Of a DNA stretch of 64,000 nt, positions 46,601-54,101 are shown piece by piece (within the stretch, counting starts at the first letter, position 1; every line of letters begins with the position of its first letter). The position numbers and the translations under genes are program-made. Source of the stretch: Dyella psychrodurans (GTDB taxonomy: Bacteria > Pseudomonadota > Gammaproteobacteria > Xanthomonadales > Rhodanobacteraceae); assembly GCF_003363265.1 (NCBI RefSeq), contig NZ_QRBF01000006.1, positions 232,120 through 296,119 of the forward strand, given 5' to 3'. The notes beneath the pieces were generated by a model that did not search any database, had not been told where the DNA came from, and saw nothing but the letters and a program-made list of their open reading frames with translations.

Positions 46601-46686
46601 ACAAGATCCCGGTGACGTACGACCCCACCGGCAACATTTACGGCACGCCGCGCGAGGTCAAGCTGACCCTTGGCATAAAGTTCTGA
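43672..46686 (+). CDS. Oar/CarO-type TonB-dependent receptor
   Basis: A 1004-residue outer-membrane receptor. GGGAGGGGAG precedes the ATG at 43672; the frame upstream belongs to the LacI coding end. Signal peptide ends near VSFAQ. Next comes a carboxypeptidase-regulatory-like (Ig) domain (NTTVTAKNIATGLTRVTTSGKDGSYALVSLPPGTY), then a plug domain (VYIDGIGQKNYVEN, EYKVVTSNYKAEFDQISSAAVIAETKSGTN), then the barrel to the terminal GIKF. This class imports large molecules such as oligosaccharides with energy from TonB. Beside LacI and several glycanases it is the likely uptake gate for the locus. No SusD partner is visible. A strong terminator follows at 46732. Confidence 0.93.
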   Translation: MRAKSNYKKLVLARFIAASITATAALPMVSFAQSSDANLRGSAAPNTTVTAKNIATGLTRVTTSGKDGSYALVSLPPGTYQVDAGPGTEHTVTLTVASTATLNLAAAAPAVNAKNLGSVNVSATTLPEMTTSEVGTTISQREIATVPQITRNFLEFADTVPGMVFTVQQNGNTSLQSGGQAPSGINVYIDGIGQKNYVENGGITGQNSSQGNPFPQLAIGEYKVVTSNYKAEFDQISSAAVIAETKSGTNEFHGEVFGDWTDTRLRSMTPAETATDKKTPSHDKEYGFAFGGPIIQDKAHFFIAYEGKEYDTPITVVPGNGSPQIISQLPASALAQLGPSGLPFKENLYFVKFDYEPTNRDRIEVSGKDRDETAITGTGTGVAASSALNQVNYDRRFDIRWDHSSDSWFNRLQATYENAFFHPTAINYGNGNVYTVYNNQNQSILTDGAASPLGTQDKGQKGPALQDDLTFNDFEWHGDHVIKMGAKIKLIQLTAQDAGEFNPQFSYDVTPTGTLNVPYQVLFPITLPGTSPVVRTNDKQFGTYIQDDWTVDEHLTLNLGVRWDYEETPSYLNFVTPQSVVNALNALNPYPGATPGQTYAQSLALGGVNVNDYISTGHNRHAQTNEFQPRFGFSYDINGDQEHVIHGGAGRSYDRTIYEILQLEQTKLALSEATITFPNQYHSCTASPTCIPWNPAYLNGIGVLQGLLTGTTAGREVDLMNNNLKTPYSDQISIGMRNQIGDWITDVTLAQVNRFNGVVFTLGNRWPNGAFWQNGGQPWSQSIPGFGNLIIANNGLTQKTQQVLVSLQKPYTPESKWGINIAYTYTKAKQNNDNQDVTDQYAFDEATIQDYPYVNSAVAKHRLVVSGSNDAPWGLLFGYKLTLATPIPGINLACYGAPAPGNGSLGSGCLPYSFTPPGSRFLSGPIFGYRSIDFQVTKNFKIYGNFDGYVRFDLLNAFNWNNYSDYIYNYGSSGTFNKIPVTYDPTGNIYGTPREVKLTLGIKF

Positions 46687-46731
46687 TGTCGTCCAGGGTT
46701 GTATGAAACGGCACGTCTAGTTGGAAGACGA

Positions 46732-46762
46732 ACAAAGCCTGCGTTACGCGGGCTTTGTTTTT
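46732..46762 (+). terminator. Terminator after the TonB-dependent receptor
   Basis: ACAAAGCCTGCG and CGCGGGCTTTGT pair through 12 bp with a 3-base loop (one G-U pair), then TTTT. 45 bases past the receptor stop, so the hydrolase downstream needs its own promoter or read-through. Confidence 0.9.
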
Positions 46763-46931
46763 CGATGTCACAAGATGGAACTTCCCCTCCCCTCAGGGCT
46801 TTCCGAACATGGATCTGGACAAGGAGCACGATTGCCATGAGGCTGCTCGGACCAGACAGTGCGTACCGCATGCTTTGCGCATGCGGTACGTTCCTGCACC
46901 GGATCGTTCGCTACACGACTACCTATTCACG

Positions 46932-48395
46932 ATGTTCAACCGACGTTTCCAACACATCGCTTCAAAAGCACTCGTTGCCGCGCTGCTGGTGATGAGCACG
47001 GGCTCACGGCCCGCTCACGCGCAAGCGCCTGCGACCACCTACGACACGCTGACGAAGCCGCAGCAGGCGATGATCGACGATCTGGAGAAGCGCACCTTCC
47101 AGTGGTTCTGGGACAGCGCCAATCCCGCCAACGGCCTGATACCGGATCACTATCCGGGGCCGTCGTTCTCCAGCATCGCCTCGGTGGGTTTTGGATTGAC
47201 GGCCTACGGCATCGGCGTGGAGCGCGGCTATATCACGCGCCCGCAGGCGGTGGATCGCACCTTGGCGACGTTGCGCTTCTTCGCGAATGCGCAACAGAAC
47301 GACAGCGAGGATAACGCCACCGGCTACCACGGCTTCTTCTATCACTTCCTCGATATGCGGACAGGCAAGCGCAAGGCGCGCTGGACGGAGCTGTCCAGCG
47401 TCGACACGACGCTGCTGCTCGGCGGCGTGTTGTTCGCGCAGTCCTATTACGATCAGGACACGCCGAAGGAAAAAGAGATTCGCGCGCTGGCCGACACCGT
47501 CTATCGACGCGTCGACTGGACCTGGATGCAACCGCGCGCGCCCCAGATCAGCATGGGCTGGACACCGGGCGGCCGATTCATCGATGCCGACTGGAAGGGC
47601 TATGACGAGGGGATGCTGGTTTACATCCTCGCGCTGGGCTCGCCAACGCATGCCATCGGCGACGACGGCTGGTCGGCGTGGACCAGCACGTATCCCAAGA
47701 CCTGGGGCACATTCCAGGATCAGACCTTCCTCAACTTCGCGCCGCTGTTCGGGCACCAGTACAGCGAATCCTGGGTCGACTTCCGTGGCATTCGCGACGC
47801 GTGGAGTCGGCAACACGGTTTCGATTATGTCGAAAATGGCCGTCGCGCTACGTACGCGCAACGCGCATACGCCATCGCCAATCCCGGCCGATGGATGGGT
47901 TACGGCGAGAACATCTGGGGCCTCACGGCGTGCAACGGCCCGGGAGACGTCGTCGGCAAGGCCACCGACGGTAGCACGCGCCAGTTCTTCGGCTACAACG
48001 CGCGCGGCGCCGGGCTGGATTACATCGCCGACGACGGCACCATCGCGCCCACGGCGGCGGGCGGCTCCATCGCCTTTGCGCCGGAGATCGTGGTGCCGGC
48101 GCTGCAGGCGATGAAAGATCGCTACGGTCAGTACGTCTACGATCGCTACGGCTTTGTCGATGCGTTCGACCCGAGCTTCGATGCGAACAGTACGTTGAAC
48201 ACAGGCAGGCGGGTGCCCGGCGTGGGCTGGTTCGATACCGTGCAATTGGGCATCGACCAGGGTCCCATCGTATTGATGATCGAGAACTGGCGCAGCGGAT
48301 TCGTCTGGCGCGTGATGCGCAAGAATCCGTATATCCGCAAAGGACTCGAACGCGCGGGCTTCACGGGCGGATGGCTGGATAAAGCGGCGAAATAG
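46932..48395 (+). CDS. Exported glucoamylase-family (PF10091, GH144-like) hydrolase
   Basis: A 487-residue exported enzyme. The ATG at 46932 opens a signal peptide (MFNRRFQHIASKALVAALLVM, ending PAHAQ); the long upstream extension to 46755 overlaps the terminator and is not used. Helical-barrel features: EKRTFQWFWDSANPANGLIPDHYP, SIASVGFGLTAYGIGVERGYI, WTELSSVDTTLLLGGVLFAQ, GYGENIWGLTACNGP and a C-terminal GPIVLMIENWRSGFVW. These fit the PF10091 glucoamylase family, which includes the endo-beta-1,2-glucanases of GH144. Substrate is therefore a beta-glucan by family analogy only. The SBP gene starts 2 bases after its stop, so they share a transcript. Confidence 0.85.
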   Translation: MFNRRFQHIASKALVAALLVMSTGSRPAHAQAPATTYDTLTKPQQAMIDDLEKRTFQWFWDSANPANGLIPDHYPGPSFSSIASVGFGLTAYGIGVERGYITRPQAVDRTLATLRFFANAQQNDSEDNATGYHGFFYHFLDMRTGKRKARWTELSSVDTTLLLGGVLFAQSYYDQDTPKEKEIRALADTVYRRVDWTWMQPRAPQISMGWTPGGRFIDADWKGYDEGMLVYILALGSPTHAIGDDGWSAWTSTYPKTWGTFQDQTFLNFAPLFGHQYSESWVDFRGIRDAWSRQHGFDYVENGRRATYAQRAYAIANPGRWMGYGENIWGLTACNGPGDVVGKATDGSTRQFFGYNARGAGLDYIADDGTIAPTAAGGSIAFAPEIVVPALQAMKDRYGQYVYDRYGFVDAFDPSFDANSTLNTGRRVPGVGWFDTVQLGIDQGPIVLMIENWRSGFVWRVMRKNPYIRKGLERAGFTGGWLDKAAK

Positions 48396-48397
48396 TC

Positions 48398-49717
48398 ATG
48401 CATGCGACCCGGGGACGAACAGGCTCTGCCACGGCGTTGTTCCGCCGATTGGCGAGCTGCGTCGCCCTCGCGGGGCTGCTGGCGGGTTGCGCGCAACGCG
48501 CCGACGACGCACACACGCTGACGTTCTGGACCATCGGTCGCGAGGGTGAAGCCGTTACGCAGCTGCTACCGGAGTTTCAGCGCGAAAACCCGGATATCCA
48601 TATCGATCTGCAGCAGATGCCGCTGGGGGCGGCACACCAGAAGCTCCTTACCGCTTTCGCCGGCGATTCCTTGCCGGACATGACGCAGCTTGGCAACACC
48701 TGGATACCCGAGTTTGTCGCCTTGCATGCGCTGGAACCCTTGCAGTCGCGCGTCGCCCATTCGACCGTGGTGAATCCGGACGACTACTTCCCCAGCATCT
48801 GGGCCACCAATGTCTACGACGGCGCGCTTTACGGCGTGCCGTGGTACGTGGATACGCGCCTGCTTTTTTATCGCAGCGACCTGCTCAAGGCCGCGGGCTT
48901 CGATGCGCCACCGCGCGACTGGTCGCAATGGCGGCACATGCTTGCGGTGCTGAGCCATCCGCAGCAAGGGATTTACGGCATCCTGCTGCCCACCAACGAG
49001 TACGAGCAACTGATGTCGCTGGCCTTGCAGCAGCCCGATCCGCTTCTGCGCGACGGCGGCCGCTACGGCAATTTCGAGAGTGCCGGTTTCAAGCGTGCGC
49101 TGGCGTTCTACGTGGATACGTTCAAGCTGCGTGAAGCGCCGGCGATCACCAATGTCGAAGCCGGCAATCCGTGGTCGGAATTCGGTCGCGGCGTGTACGA
49201 CTTCTATTTTTCCGGCCCCTGGAACATCGGCGAATTCCGCAAGCGGCTGCCCGCCGACGAGCAAGGCAATTGGGATACGGCGCCGCTGCCGGGACCGGAT
49301 GGCCCCGGCGCTTCGGTAGCAGGCGGCTCCAGTCTGGTGATCTTCCGCGGATCGAACCACAAGCAGGCGGCGTGGAAGCTCATCGAATACCTCTCGCGTC
49401 CCGACGTGCAACAGCGTTTCTACGAGCTGCTCGGCGACATGCCGCCACGCCGCAGTTCGTGGGATGGCGGCCATCTCCATGACGATCCGAAAGCGGTCGC
49501 GTTCCGGGAACAGCTGGAACGCGTGAAACCCACGCCGCCCGTGCCGGAATGGGAACAGATCGCCAACGAGATGCAGCTCGTGGCGGCGCAAGCCGTGGCC
49601 GGCGACCTGACCATCGACCAGGCCGCTGCCGAGATCAACCGTCGTGCCGATCGCATTCTGGAAAAGCGCCGCTGGGTGCTGGCGCATGGGCCGACGTTGC
49701 CAGGAGCGCAACGATGA
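48398..49717 (+). CDS. ABC sugar transporter substrate-binding lipoprotein
   Basis: A 439-residue periplasmic binding protein of the carbohydrate-uptake CUT1 class (MalE-like SBP_bac_1). Lipobox LAGC near residue 31 anchors it to the inner membrane. Typical features: TFWTIGREGEAVTQLLPEFQRENPDI, GVPWYVDTRLLFYRSDLLKAAG, FYFSGPWNIGEF and the C-terminal TIDQAAAEINRRADRIL. Two bases after the hydrolase gene and overlapping the first permease by ATGA. Confidence 0.94.
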   Translation: MHATRGRTGSATALFRRLASCVALAGLLAGCAQRADDAHTLTFWTIGREGEAVTQLLPEFQRENPDIHIDLQQMPLGAAHQKLLTAFAGDSLPDMTQLGNTWIPEFVALHALEPLQSRVAHSTVVNPDDYFPSIWATNVYDGALYGVPWYVDTRLLFYRSDLLKAAGFDAPPRDWSQWRHMLAVLSHPQQGIYGILLPTNEYEQLMSLALQQPDPLLRDGGRYGNFESAGFKRALAFYVDTFKLREAPAITNVEAGNPWSEFGRGVYDFYFSGPWNIGEFRKRLPADEQGNWDTAPLPGPDGPGASVAGGSSLVIFRGSNHKQAAWKLIEYLSRPDVQQRFYELLGDMPPRRSSWDGGHLHDDPKAVAFREQLERVKPTPPVPEWEQIANEMQLVAAQAVAGDLTIDQAAAEINRRADRILEKRRWVLAHGPTLPGAQR

Positions 49718-50592
49718 ATCGCACGCGCGCCGCGTGGCTGTTCCTAGCGCCTGCCCTGCTTATCCTTGGCGTCTTTTTCCTGCTGCCGGTGCTCGCCGCC
49801 TTCGGGTTGAGCCTTACCGACTACGATCTCTACGCGCTGGCCGATATCCATAACCTGCGCTTCATCGCGCTGCAGAATTACTGGACGCTTTTGCAGCGGC
49901 GCGAATTCTGGTCCGCGCTCGGGCACACGCTCTACTTCGTGATCGTGGGCGTGCCGTTGTCGATGGCCGCATCGCTAGGCGCGGCCCTGCTGTTGAACTC
50001 GCCGCTGGCACGTTGCAAAGCCTTTTTCCGCACGGCGTTGTTCGCGCCGGTCGTCACCACCGTGGTGGCTGTCGCGGTGGTATGGCGCTATCTGTTCAAT
50101 ACCAAATACGGCCTGGTGAATGACACGCTCGGCCTGATGGGCATTCATCCAGTCGACTGGCTGGGCAATCCGCATTGGGCCATGCCCGCGATCATCCTGT
50201 TCGCGGTGTGGAAGAACTTCGGCTACAACATGATCATCTTCCTGGCCGGCTTGCAGGCTGTTCCCGGCGATCTGTACGAAGCCGCGCGCATCGATGGCGC
50301 GTCGGCATGGCAGCAGTTTCGCCACATCACGTTGCCTATGCTGGGGCCGACGTTGTGGATGGTGGCCATCATCACCGTATCCGGCTATTTCCAGCTGTTC
50401 GCCGAGCCGTATGTGATGACCGAAGGCGGCCCGCTGCAGAGCACGACCAGCGTGCTGTACCTGATGTACAACGAAGGCTTCAAGTGGTGGAACATCGGCT
50501 CCGCCTCGGCGATTGCGTTCCTGCTGTTCGCGATCCTGTTTGCCGTGACGATGCTGATGCTTCGCATGGGGCGGCGCGGAGGCAGCGTATGA
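49714..50592 (+). CDS. ABC sugar transporter permease 1
   Basis: A 292-residue CUT1 (MalF/UgpA-like) permease with about six membrane segments. The coupling EAA loop reads EAARIDGASAWQQFRHITLPML. Start overlaps the SBP stop (ATGA) and its own stop overlaps the second permease start (ATGA). Confidence 0.94.
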   Translation: MNRTRAAWLFLAPALLILGVFFLLPVLAAFGLSLTDYDLYALADIHNLRFIALQNYWTLLQRREFWSALGHTLYFVIVGVPLSMAASLGAALLLNSPLARCKAFFRTALFAPVVTTVVAVAVVWRYLFNTKYGLVNDTLGLMGIHPVDWLGNPHWAMPAIILFAVWKNFGYNMIIFLAGLQAVPGDLYEAARIDGASAWQQFRHITLPMLGPTLWMVAIITVSGYFQLFAEPYVMTEGGPLQSTTSVLYLMYNEGFKWWNIGSASAIAFLLFAILFAVTMLMLRMGRRGGSV

Positions 50593-51410
50593 GCCCGCGC
50601 CTCGCCAAAGCCTTGATCAACGGCTTCCTGATCGGCGGCGCGGTGATAGCACTGTTTCCGCTGCTCTGGATGGTGTCGGCGTCCTTCATGCAGCCCGGCG
50701 AAGCCAGCGCCCTGCCGCCGCCGCTATGGTCGGCGCATGCCACGATGCGCAACTATCAGGAGTTGTTCCTGCGCGCGGGCATGGGGCGCTATCTGCTCAA
50801 CAGCCTGCTGGTCTCCACGGCGATCACCGTGCTGTCGCTGGTATTCAATCTCATGGCGGGCTACGCCTTCGCCAAATTGCGTTTCGCCGGTCGCGATCGC
50901 CTGTTCAAGGTTTTGCTGGGCATGCTGATCATTCCGGCGCAGGTGGCGATGCTACCGTTGTTTCTGATGTTGAAGTACATGGGCCTGGTGAACAGCTACG
51001 GCGGCGTGATCGTGCCGGCGATGGCGACGGCGTTCGGCACTTTCCTCGTGCGCCAGTACGCGCGCGGCATTCCCGACGAATTGATGGAAGCCGCGCGCAT
51101 CGACGGTGCGAGCGAGCTGCGCATCTTCGTGCGGATCGTGATGCCGCTGCTCAAGCCGATCATGGTGACGCTGGCGATCTTCACCTTCCTCACCGCATGG
51201 AACGACTTCATGTGGCCGTTGATCGTGCTGACCGGGCAGGAGCATTACACGCTACCGCTCGGCCTTGCTTCGCTTTCGCGGGAACACGCGCAGGACAGCG
51301 AGCTGATGATGGCCGGCTCGGTGATCACGGTGCTGCCGGTGCTGGTGCTGTTCCTGGCACTGCAGCGGTATTACCTCGAAGGATTGCTGCTGGGCAGCGT
51401 GAAGGGATAG
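50589..51410 (+). CDS. ABC sugar transporter permease 2
   Basis: A 273-residue CUT1 (MalG/UgpE-like) permease with six membrane segments and the EAA loop EAARIDGASELRIFVRIVMPLL. The ATG at 50589 overlaps the first permease stop by ATGA. It ends 47 bases before the convergent ATPase gene. Confidence 0.94.
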   Translation: MSPRLAKALINGFLIGGAVIALFPLLWMVSASFMQPGEASALPPPLWSAHATMRNYQELFLRAGMGRYLLNSLLVSTAITVLSLVFNLMAGYAFAKLRFAGRDRLFKVLLGMLIIPAQVAMLPLFLMLKYMGLVNSYGGVIVPAMATAFGTFLVRQYARGIPDELMEAARIDGASELRIFVRIVMPLLKPIMVTLAIFTFLTAWNDFMWPLIVLTGQEHYTLPLGLASLSREHAQDSELMMAGSVITVLPVLVLFLALQRYYLEGLLLGSVKG

Positions 51411-51456
51411 GAGCGCCGACATGATGCTTTCATCGACATCGACCACGCAGCGGGCA

Positions 51457-52548
51457 TCAGACGATGCGCGTGCCGCTGGCCGTGTCGAAGAAATGCAGAC
51501 GATCGCCGGCAAAGCCCAGGGGCAGCGCGCTGCCCCGTTGCGGTACCTCACCGGGTGCCACGCGCGAGACCAGCGCCTGAGCGCCGTGACACAGGTTCAA
51601 AAAGACTTCGTTGCCGACAGGCTCGATCACCTCAACCGTGGCCGTAAGCACCGCCTGGTTTGCATCGACGGGTCGCAAATCTTCAGGACGCACGCCGAGC
51701 ACGATCTCGCGGCCGGTCCACGGTTCCAGCGCTGCGCTCTGCGCCGGCAGGCCGCCCAAGGCCAGCGCGCCGCGCGCCGTATCCAGTCGCCATTGACCAT
51801 CGCGCTGCAGCCGGCCACGCAGCAGATTCATGGCGGGCGAACCGAGAAAGCCTGCCACGAACAGATTGGCGGGTTTGTCGTAGAGATTCATCGGCGTGTC
51901 GATCTGCTGGATCCTGCCGCCGTCCAGCACCACGATGCGCTCTCCCAACGTCATCGCCTCGACCTGGTCGTGGGTCACGTAGATCATGGTCGTGCCCAGT
52001 TGCCGGTGCAGCCGCGCAATCTCCACGCGCATCGAAAGACGCAGCCGCGCATCGAGATTGGAGAGCGGTTCGTCGAGCAGGAAGACCTTGGGCTCGCGCA
52101 CCAGCGCGCGTCCCAGCGCCACCCGCTGACGTTGCCCGCCGGACAGTGCCGCCGGCGTCGCATCGAGGCGGTTTTCCAGTTCGAGCAGCCGCGCGGCATC
52201 GCGCACCCGGCGCTCGATCTCGTCCCGCTGCTTGCCGCGAAGGCGCAGGCCGAAGCTGAGGTTCTCCGCGACCGTCATGTGCGGATACAGCGCGTAGTTC
52301 TGAAACACCATCGCGATGTCGCGATCCTTGGGCGCGACGTCGTTGACCACGCGGTCGTCGATGCGCAAGGTTCCACCGGAGATCGACTCCAGGCCGGCGA
52401 TCATCCTGAGCAGCGTCGTCTTGCCGCAGCCCGACGGACCGACCAGCACCAGCAACTCGCCGCCGGCGATGTCGAAGCTGGCATCGTCAACGCCGACGTG
52501 GCCATTGGGATACACCTTGCGCACGCGATCCAGGCTGACGGTTGCCAT
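51457..52548 (-). CDS. ABC sugar transporter ATPase (MalK/UgpC type)
   Basis: A 363-residue nucleotide-binding subunit. Walker A GPSGCGKTT (38-46), signature LSGGQRQRVALGRAL, Walker B VFLLDEPLSNLD and a C-terminal TOBE-like regulatory domain from about 235 (GVRPEDLRPVDANQAVLTATVEVIEPVGNEVFL). It powers the CUT1 permeases encoded beside it, but is transcribed in the opposite direction from them and divergently from the beta-glucosidase. Confidence 0.95.
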   Translation of the reverse strand: MATVSLDRVRKVYPNGHVGVDDASFDIAGGELLVLVGPSGCGKTTLLRMIAGLESISGGTLRIDDRVVNDVAPKDRDIAMVFQNYALYPHMTVAENLSFGLRLRGKQRDEIERRVRDAARLLELENRLDATPAALSGGQRQRVALGRALVREPKVFLLDEPLSNLDARLRLSMRVEIARLHRQLGTTMIYVTHDQVEAMTLGERIVVLDGGRIQQIDTPMNLYDKPANLFVAGFLGSPAMNLLRGRLQRDGQWRLDTARGALALGGLPAQSAALEPWTGREIVLGVRPEDLRPVDANQAVLTATVEVIEPVGNEVFLNLCHGAQALVSRVAPGEVPQRGSALPLGFAGDRLHFFDTASGTRIV

Positions 52549-52647
52549 CGAGATGCATCACTCCGTGTTCTAACGAATCATGCCGCATACGTGAAGAACC
52601 GTGCCGATACGCTGCATGGAAGGACAACATTGAGCTATTCTGCCGAC

Positions 52648-52659
52648 GTAATCGATTAC
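52648..52659. promoter_or_regulatory. LacI-type palindrome GTAATCGATTAC before the beta-glucosidase
   Basis: A perfect 12-bp palindrome 36 bases before the GH1 start, in the divergent spacer with the ATPase gene. It matches GTAAACGTTTAC at 10 of 12 positions, so it is either a weaker site of the same regulator or the site of a related one. Its location suits repression of both neighbours. Confidence 0.55.
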
Positions 52660-52694
52660 ATCAAGCCGCAATGCGGCATACAAGGTTTCGCATC

Positions 52695-54047
52695 ATGACC
52701 GGCAGTTATCGTTTCCCCGCGGATTTCGTCTGGGGCGCCGCCACCTCGGCGTATCAGATCGAAGGATCGCCCCTGGCCGACGGCGCAGGTCCCAGCATCT
52801 GGCAGCGCTTCGCGCACACGCCCGGCATGATGGCCAACGGCGATACCGGCGATGTCGCGTGCGATCACTATCGCCGCTTCCGGGACGATGTGCAGCTGAT
52901 GCGCGCGCTCGGCCTGAAGAGTTACCGCTTCAGCGTGGCGTGGGCGCGTGTGTTGCCGGACGGTACCGGCCGCATCAACCAGAAGGGCCTGGATTTCTAT
53001 TCCAAGCTGGTCGACGAGCTGCTGGAAAACGGCATCGAACCGAACGTCACGCTGTTCCACTGGGATTTGCCGGCGGCGCTCGACGATCGCGGCGGTTGGT
53101 TGAACCGCGATATCGCGCACTGGTTTGCGGAATACGCGGGCGTGCTGTTCAAGGCACTCGATGGCAGGGTGAAGCGCTGGTCGACGCTCAACGAGCCGTG
53201 GGTGGTGACGGACGGCGGCTATCTGCACGGTGCGCTCGCGCCCGGTCATCGCAATAAATACGAAGCGCCCATCGCCGCGCACAATCTGATGCGTGCGAGT
53301 GGTGCGGGCATTCAGGCCTATCGCGCGCTCGGCAAGCACGAGATCGGCGTGGTGTTCAATATCGAGCCGAAATACCCAGCGTCGAACAGCGCCGAGGATC
53401 TGGCTGCCACGCGTCGTGCGCATGCGTATATGAACGAGCAGTTTGCCGACCCGGCCTTGCTGGGTCGTTACCCGCCGGAGCTGAAAGAGATCTTCGGCGA
53501 TGCGTGGCCGGAATTTCCGGATGAGGATTTTCAGCTGACGAAGCAGCCCGTCGACTTCGTGGGCATCAACTACTACACGCGTGCCGTGGTTCGCCACGAC
53601 GCGAATGCCTACCCGCTCAAGTCCGTGCCCTTGCGGCAACCGAATACCACGCAGACCGAAACCGGATGGGAGGTCTACGAGCAGGGACTGATCGATACGC
53701 TCGCGTGGTTCAAGGATCGCTACGGCGATATGCCGCTCTATGTCACCGAAAACGGAGCGGCTTTTTACGACGCGCCGGTGGCCGAAGGGGATGTGGTGCA
53801 CGATCCTTTGCGTACTGACTATCTACGCAAGCATCTGAAGGCACTGCACAAGTCGATCGAGTCCGGCGTGAACCTCAAGGGTTATTACGCGTGGTCGTTG
53901 CTCGATAACCTGGAATGGTCGCTGGGCTTTTCCAAGCGGTTTGGGTTGTATCACGTGGACTTCGCGACGCAGAAGCGCACGCCGAAGGCGTCGGCGAAGT
54001 TTTATGCGCGGGTGATTGAGAGCAATGGTGCCGCGCTGACCGACTGA
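52695..54047 (+). CDS. GH1 beta-glucosidase
   Basis: A 450-residue cytoplasmic retaining beta-glycosidase. The ATG at 52695 fits (MTGSYRFPADFVWGAATSAYQIEG is the standard GH1 N-terminus); the frame further up is not protein. Acid/base Glu167 in TLNEP, nucleophile Glu352 in TENG; FHWDLP is also present. It hydrolyses disaccharides such as cellobiose, laminaribiose or sophorose after import. Downstream of the LacI-type palindrome; stop meets the GH39 gene tail to tail. Confidence 0.96.
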   Translation: MTGSYRFPADFVWGAATSAYQIEGSPLADGAGPSIWQRFAHTPGMMANGDTGDVACDHYRRFRDDVQLMRALGLKSYRFSVAWARVLPDGTGRINQKGLDFYSKLVDELLENGIEPNVTLFHWDLPAALDDRGGWLNRDIAHWFAEYAGVLFKALDGRVKRWSTLNEPWVVTDGGYLHGALAPGHRNKYEAPIAAHNLMRASGAGIQAYRALGKHEIGVVFNIEPKYPASNSAEDLAATRRAHAYMNEQFADPALLGRYPPELKEIFGDAWPEFPDEDFQLTKQPVDFVGINYYTRAVVRHDANAYPLKSVPLRQPNTTQTETGWEVYEQGLIDTLAWFKDRYGDMPLYVTENGAAFYDAPVAEGDVVHDPLRTDYLRKHLKALHKSIESGVNLKGYYAWSLLDNLEWSLGFSKRFGLYHVDFATQKRTPKASAKFYARVIESNGAALTD

Positions 54048-54058
54048 CGGCACCGTTG

Positions 54059-54084
54059 CTCCTCCCCTGCTTGCAGGGGAGGAG
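54059..54084. terminator. Bidirectional hairpin between the GH1 and GH39 genes
   Basis: CTCCTCCCCTGC and its perfect complement with only a TT between, 12 bases past the GH1 stop and 18 before the convergent GH39 stop. No T-tract, so partial terminator at most. Confidence 0.55.
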
Positions 54085-54101
54085 ATAAACGCGCGGCAAG
54101 C

